This document shows, in pieces, positions 58,736 to 64,000 of a stretch of DNA of 64,000 nt (within the stretch, counting starts at the first letter, position 1; each line of letters opens with the position of its first letter). The notes beneath the pieces were generated by a model. The model was not told the DNA's origin, ran no database searches, and was given only the letters and a program-made list of their open reading frames with translations. Source of the DNA: Opisthorchis felineus (taxonomy: Eukaryota > Platyhelminthes > Trematoda > Opisthorchiida > Opisthorchiidae); contig SJOL01007330.1 in the NCBI GenBank assembly GCA_004794785.1, positions 637,376 to 701,375 on the forward strand, given 5' to 3'. Made by a program: the position numbers and the translations under genes.

Positions 58736-61254
58736 TCCCATGTTGTTAACCGATGGCTATCAGCATCGTGTTGGACCCTCTTCCTCAGGCAAGCGCAAAA
58801 CAATACACGAAGGTGGGTTTGTAAGGATCCAAGTTTCGCTGATGCGTCATGTCACTCAATAAACGAAATGCATGGAAAATAAAATGAACTGAATATACTC
58901 TTATGGTTTGCCGTAAAGAGATGCAATTCAATGCTGTCAGAAGTTCATTAACAGTGTTTCCGTTTACCGAGAACAGCCATTTTTGTGTTCATCCGGCCGC
59001 GCAAAGCTCCCCAAAGTCCATGGATTTACGGACTATTGATGTGACGGTGAATTTATCCAGAACATTACCAACCCTATGGATTCCATCGATTTCCCCTCAT
59101 TTGTTTGCTGGGATAGCCTGATATTTCGAGTTTCACATGATAATCAGCAAATTTGACTGCGTGCCGAAGTAGTGGCATCTCAGATGTGCTTATCAGTTGC
59201 TGATCTATTCGCTGAGGTTGGCAAGACTCAGTTTGCAAATGTTTCGTCAGCAAACGAAGGGAGGTCAACGGGATGGGGCAGGACGTGTACTTCCTTCTCA
59301 CCTTATACGAAATCCACGAATAAGCAAGTGCCCACTTTTACCACCCAAGCAGGCTGCCCACCTAACCACACACCACCACACAGCTCGACGGAACTACTGT
59401 TCCGCATTATGAACTCTCGTAGGCAATACGTTTCCATATTTAACTGCATGAAACTCATGAAAATCGTGGTTTGCAGAAAACCACACACTATAGGGACGTA
59501 TTTCTGTCTGATACATGCAGCAATAACGGATCACACTGTGGAAAAATACAACGTAGAAATGAACTTTTTCGTGTGTGAGCTACTGGTTGTTCTGTGTATT
59601 CGAGACTGACAGTCCCGACAGTTTTTCCGCTTGCTCTAATTCCAAAGATGGTGTTCTTCATTTGCTCCGACCCGCGCACCCCAAGTTCCGTTCCCGTGAT
59701 TCGCGTGTGAGTTGACGTCACGCTGTCGGCGTCCACATTGCAAATTATGACGGTGCCACTGTCTGCCCAGCTTGATTGTTACATTCTCAACCGACCATAT
59801 ACTCGGATCTGTCTAGATCGTGACCACGCAAGGAGTGCTATTTTTGCAAGCCTATGACTAAAAGTTCAGACGACACAAACCGCCTATTTCCGTTTTACTC
59901 GGCTGTAGTGTATACTCATCTGATTATAAACAACACAACAAGTTAGGGAGGTGGCACCGTCGCCTACGTCCGCTAGGTAACAACGTCGAAATAATGTTGC
60001 GAATGCGGAAAATACGTTTTTAAATCCGCCAGGACGATTTCCCACTAATCATCTGTGCATTTGGAATAACGTAGACTCATTGCTTATTAACTCTTTTACG
60101 AACATTAAGATGGTGAGCTCCTAGATAGTTGGTTTGCCGGTTGCGTGATACCGCTCAACGTCATTTGTTCAGCAATTATCAAGAGAATGACACCAACTGT
60201 TTCCCATTCTATTCCTCAACAAATTGCTGAACCGAAATCTTTGCTTAGGTAAAAGCATGATGTGAAGTGATAGGAGTGTAATGAATTTCCTGTGCCTCTG
60301 GTCATAACTGACCCGGAATATCGCAAAGGGAACTCTGTCTTCCAGTTACTCCTAACCGGTCAGGATGATCGATTTTGCTTCAAAGGCTTCAGCTGCCCAT
60401 TTGGGAGGATATCATGAATTTTCGGGCAAACCGCAAGCATTGAATTGCATTTCGTTCATGTAGAATTCTCACATCATTCAGGGAGTTGATTGTGTTAAAC
60501 TGACCGTATCACCTGAATTGGTCTGATTTTCACTCACCAATGGCGGATAAGTGAAGAGGACATCAGAAGCTAACCAGGTTTTACGCTGTTACGCCCGTGC
60601 GTTGAAGAACTAAGCCTTTTAGTCGTCTGGCCTGCCTAGAAATGCAGCCTCTATCGCCCTCGTATGAAGTGAAACCGAGGTAACCGAATTCTGTGCATAA
60701 TTCTGTCATTCTTCTGTGCATTCTTAGTGGTCGTTGGTAGAAAAGTGAACCTAGTCTCAATCATCGTGGTAAATGAGGATTAATATCACAGTAGTGTTGA
60801 CAAGACACTCAAATGAATTTGGATTCGAGTTTCGCTCTTATTAGAGCTCATAAGCAGAGCGTACTTTTGGCCGTGCCGGACATTCGACGTGCGAGATGAG
60901 TACTACTCAGTCAGAACATGCTTGACGCACTGGAATTATCACGTCTGAACAGGGCAGGGTGTCCACGCTTTAACAGAGGCTTTAACAGAATGTTTGGTTT
61001 GCTCGATGGCTCGAACGACAACCCAGTAACTGTTCTGGTCCTGTCGACTGATTCACGCGCCTTTCAGGACTTCCCTCCAGTTGAGAAGCCCAAAGGACGC
61101 TTCGACTGGATGTAGCTGGTTGCGGGATTTTTAGAATTCAAGTTCAAATCAACCAAATTTGAACAGTCCTTCTGCTATCCTGGGACAATTATTCTGGTGA
61201 GTCCACACCAAACGCGGGAAGCAGTGGAACTGAGTTCGAAAGGAAGTGCATCCA
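58736..61254. other. No gene recognised
   Basis: About 2.5 kb. A 145-codon plus frame (59172-59609) is the longest and has no recognised domain. Similar words AACCACACACCATGGATTCC (58503) and ACCGCACACCGTGGATCAC (63537) hint at another dispersed repeat, too short to define. Confidence 0.35.
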
Positions 61255-61420
61255 TCCTGCGCTAGCGGAGTGGTGGTGACACGCTCATCTCGAATGTAAG
61301 ATGTCATGTGTTGAAACCTCGGCACAGACAAGAATATGCACTGCTGATTAGCTCTAATAGGAGCGAAATTTGACTTCAGTGCTTCCTCCCTTCAGTGTGG
61401 ACTTACCAGAGTAAATGCGC
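61255..61420 (+). mobile_element. Family 2 element, 3' part
   Basis: Decayed tRNA-like head (GCTAGCGGAGTGG, about 61261-61273), hammerhead at 61338-61382, and the tail CTTCAGTGTGGACTTACC. Confidence 0.6.
61338..61382 (+). ncRNA. Family 2 hammerhead, perfect stems but core G8 lost
   Basis: Stem I GCACTG (61338-61343) pairs with CAGTGC (61377-61382) and stem II GCTC (61351-61354) with GAGC (61361-61364), both perfectly. GAAA is at 61365-61368. The first box reads CUGAUUA, so the catalytic G8 is replaced; not expected to cleave. Confidence 0.65.
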
Positions 61421-61524
61421 CAGGACAGGGGGAAGATTGTTCAAACGTGAGTGATGTGAAGAGGCATTCCATGAGTCACGCGACCACCCAGAACTAGTCA
61501 GATGAATATGTCGTTTGTGATATT

Positions 61525-61835
61525 CTTCAACTGAATGTGCGGCACAAAAACAGCCTCATAATGCAGTTGACACGACGTTCGCGAAATCGTAGTATATTTC
61601 TTTGACGAAACACAATATACATAAACCAGCACTTTACTTGTGTCTCCCGTTAGCATCAAAGTCATTTGAAAATGAGCGTTATTCAGCAATGGCTTAAAAA
61701 TTGATGTTCCAGTAGGCCACAAGGTTGAGGGAAACTGGGGGACTACGCCTACCTGATGAGCCACAAGAAAGGCGAAACCGGTAGTGTACTGCCGACGCGT
61801 TTTTAGCAAGCTTATGAGTAGTGTGTTCTGCCCAG
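61525..61835 (+). repeat. Family 1 hammerhead repeat, near-complete unit
   Basis: Plus copy with body blocks (CAACTGAATGTGCGGCAC, then ATAAACC and GTCTCCCGTTAG), an intact-core ribozyme at 61747-61789 and the terminal block TTTTTAGCAAGCTTATGAG followed by TAGTGTGTTCTGCC. Confidence 0.8.
61747..61789 (+). ncRNA. Hammerhead ribozyme, intact core
   Basis: Stem-I strand GCCUAC (61747-61752); CUGAUGA 61753-61759; stem II GCC (61760-61762) with GGC (61771-61773); GAAA 61774-61777; palindrome ACCGGU 61777-61782; cleavage predicted after A61783 (GUA triplet); stem-I strand GUGUAC (61784-61789), of which the three positions nearest the core and the outermost pair. All catalytic bases are present. Confidence 0.8.
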
Positions 61836-62790
61836 AACAGGGGAGAAAATACATCCATTGGGGAGCTGATGAAATACGATAGTTTACGAGAATGGATTGA
61901 AAAAGATCGCGGGCGGTTGGAAAATTAGTGAGACCCAGTACCACGCGCTGTCAAACAAGAGTCCAAACAAGAAACTTTAAAAAAAAAGATCTGTGTGATC
62001 CAATGTATGCGCGGATCCTTCAACTGATGGTTCTTGATACATCACAACAGAGCTGGTAAGCCAATGAAAGTCATTATAAGGACGAGGGTAGTCAACAGAT
62101 CTCGTGTTCTGTGACTGGTCATCTTAATTAACACATCAAAAATACAGGCCACAACTCACACATACATCTGCTGGCAAACTGATTACATCACAGTCAGACT
62201 AGGGGGAGCTACCTGATTCTGAATTTATCGGTGTGACGCAGTGACCAACTGACGTACTCAGTGTGTTCCAGTGGTTCGTGTGCTTGTCCCTGTATCAAAA
62301 CCACACTTGCGAATTCTGACGTACTGGCCATGACAAACAAGCACAAAACACATGAAATTCTATAAGAACTGAAAAGGGAAACGTTGATATGGAAGATCGA
62401 TTGCAGTCGAGTCCGCGTGAGCACCCCAAAGGGAAATAACTGGACTTTAGATCCTGGGACTGACTGCAACTGACCTCGATCACCCGGGTAAACATCATTT
62501 CCCGTGACTACTGGTGTAAGGAGGGAAACACTCCGATGCGGAACTGTTTATTAGAAAAACGCCAACCAAACAGTTACAGACTATTGGACAGGAAAGTTAA
62601 ACCCTCATTTGCACGTTGTTTATTTTAAACTGAATATTCGTCTTTTTCTTGAACGCGTCTTCTTGAACTCTCTTGGATATTAATTGACTATAGCACAATT
62701 GCAAGCAAAAACTGCAAAGTAGTTCCACGAATTCCGTAATAAATCCCACCTTCCATTAGATCAAGGCGAAGTTACGAGAACACACATACT
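61836..62790. other. No gene recognised
   Basis: No supported feature. Confidence 0.4.
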
Positions 62791-62857
62791 ACTCGCATGC
62801 GTCATCAGTAGTACCCACCGTTACACTCGCATGCGTCATCAGTAGTACCCCCCGTAC
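62791..62857. repeat. Tandem duplication, 2 x about 34 bp
   Basis: ACTCGCATGCGTCATCAGTA plus six further bases are repeated perfectly (62791-62816 and 62825-62850); the following eight bases differ slightly between the two units. Confidence 0.85.
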
Positions 62858-64000
62858 ACTGGTAAATCCAAACGAAGCCGATATTTGAAGTGAGAGCTTT
62901 AAAGTTGGTCACATGACCCAACTCTGAACCAATTTCTATCATAAGAGAAGTTGTTCAAATTTCCTAGTAATGTAAACTGTGTTTGATACCAACAAGAATG
63001 CGCAAGACAGCTTTTCCTGTGTTTCTTACCTGGTCTCGTCAAAGGTGGTTTTGAACTCTGGTGGAAACAACTGGTCTATCAGAGGCACAGAATACGCACG
63101 CACTCATAAATGGAATGAGCCGTTGCCAGTTGGTTTGAGTCTTACGCCTGTGTAAAAGCATAGGCTGTTGTACTTAACGGATTGGTGAGATTTCCTGACG
63201 TCTCGAGCACAGTGTTCCGTTGAAGTAATAAAACTGCCTGTCATCCAGCTTAGTCTGGCCTCAAACACGGAAAATCAAACTGCACAGTACTTCTTCACTT
63301 GGATCACTACAACATTTGGTTTGCTTTCGTTGAATAGAAGAAAACTCCAAGAGTTTAGGTCAATCAAAGGTTAAGGGTGCTTCCAAGGCACACGTGATTA
63401 TAGATCTCAGACGAAATTGCTTGAAGGGTTGTGTGCATGCAGTGTATACATACAAAGAATGCATAGCATCACACAAAGTAAGGCGTCCCCGAACCGGAAC
63501 TTGGGGTAGCAGTGAATTTCAATTTTTTAAAACAAACCGCACACCGTGGATCACAGAGTACTAACTTATGATTCTAAAATGGACCTATCGTGCTAAATGC
63601 AACCAGTGAGTAAAACGGCGAGTGCAACTGCGTTGGACGTCACGGCAATACGCTCTTTTTGAAGCGTCATGCTCGGTTCCAATCTGGGTCACGCGTCTCT
63701 CGACGGAATGTAACCAGCTGAGGACTGTGAAAAAACACGAGCGGTTGGCTATCTGTGCATTGGAACAGCGCGCAAAAAATGAAGTTCAAGTCAAGTTTCT
63801 CGTTCACTAGTTCGTCAAAACAATGAACATGTTTCACGCGCATTTTACATGAGGCAACTAAGTTGTCATGGTGCTGGCAAGTTGGTTGGATTATCTCAAG
63901 TCTTCAAGTATTCATGCAGATAAGTAGCAAACCGCGAGGCCAGTTTCGAAACGTCTATATGCCATAAAAACAGCCCCCCGTCACATTCAAAATGAAGGCT
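62858..64000. other. No gene recognised
   Basis: No supported gene. Short frames only. Confidence 0.4.

Noticed and set aside
1..64000. Penelope-like element ORF (RT with GIY-YIG) as the driver of the hammerhead repeats
   Set aside because: No such motifs were recognised in any frame, so an autonomous partner is not visible in this window.
1..64000. CRISPR array, prokaryotic operons, phage or plasmid functions
   Set aside because: The regular-spacing repeats seen are hammerhead or SINE copies hundreds of bases long. There are no prokaryotic gene arrangements.

Overview
The window looks like nuclear DNA from a metazoan with large introns and intergenic spaces, most likely a parasitic flatworm. 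That guess rests on degenerate RTE-type LINE reverse transcriptases with the 'LLYGCE..PVRAAEL' style C-terminus seen in flatworm elements, on tRNA-derived SINEs, and on many copies of hammerhead-ribozyme repeats. Schistosomes are the classic precedent for the last (Sm-alpha repeats). No species can be named from this sequence. There are no prokaryotic operons, rRNA genes, CRISPR arrays or intact long genes. Nearly all open frames are short and behave as chance.

The main content is repeats. Family 1 is a repeat with a unit of about 300 nt, present at about 12 loci (near 1.5, 5.2, 11.7, 22.9, 23.4, 25.6-26.3, 34.7, 45.7, 53.9, 56.7, 58.6 and 61.5 kb). It carries a self-cleaving hammerhead motif: a CUGAUGA box, a short stem II, a GAAA box, a palindromic ACCGGU-type stem III and a 6-bp stem I. 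Three copies keep every core base (56740-56782 minus, 61747-61789 plus, 23477-23519 minus). Many copies are head-to-head (foldback) dimers and some are tandem. Family 2 is an element of about 350 nt made of a leader, a tRNA-like head (Pol III boxes) and then a second, different hammerhead motif. It occurs near 36.9, 39.5, 42.1, 43.4-43.8, 47.7, 52.6-52.9 and 61.3 kb. Family 3 is an ordinary tRNA-derived SINE (4.4, 15.5, 17.0, 27.1, 53.8 and 55.1 kb). Three 5'-truncated, decayed RTE-like LINE fragments lie at 2.65-3.1, 34.07-34.67 and 54.4-55.05 kb, all on the minus strand.

Protein-coding content is sparse and uncertain. The best candidates are exons with good splice signals. On the minus strand, a signal/anchor exon at 41963-41516 is phase-compatible with an exon starting at 38657. 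On the plus strand there are exons at 37356-37610, 40251-40449, 49611-49672 and 49927-50108. Two neighbouring long minus-strand frames lie at 9.5-10.9 kb. None was recognised as a known family. The minus model at 38.7-42.0 kb and the plus exons at 37.4 and 40.3 kb interleave, so at least one is probably wrong unless the genes are nested.

How it fits together (inference): the hammerhead families look like small non-autonomous retroelements whose multimeric transcripts could self-cleave to unit length. They need reverse transcriptase in trans. No Penelope-type RT or GIY-YIG gene is visible here, and the LINE copies are dead.
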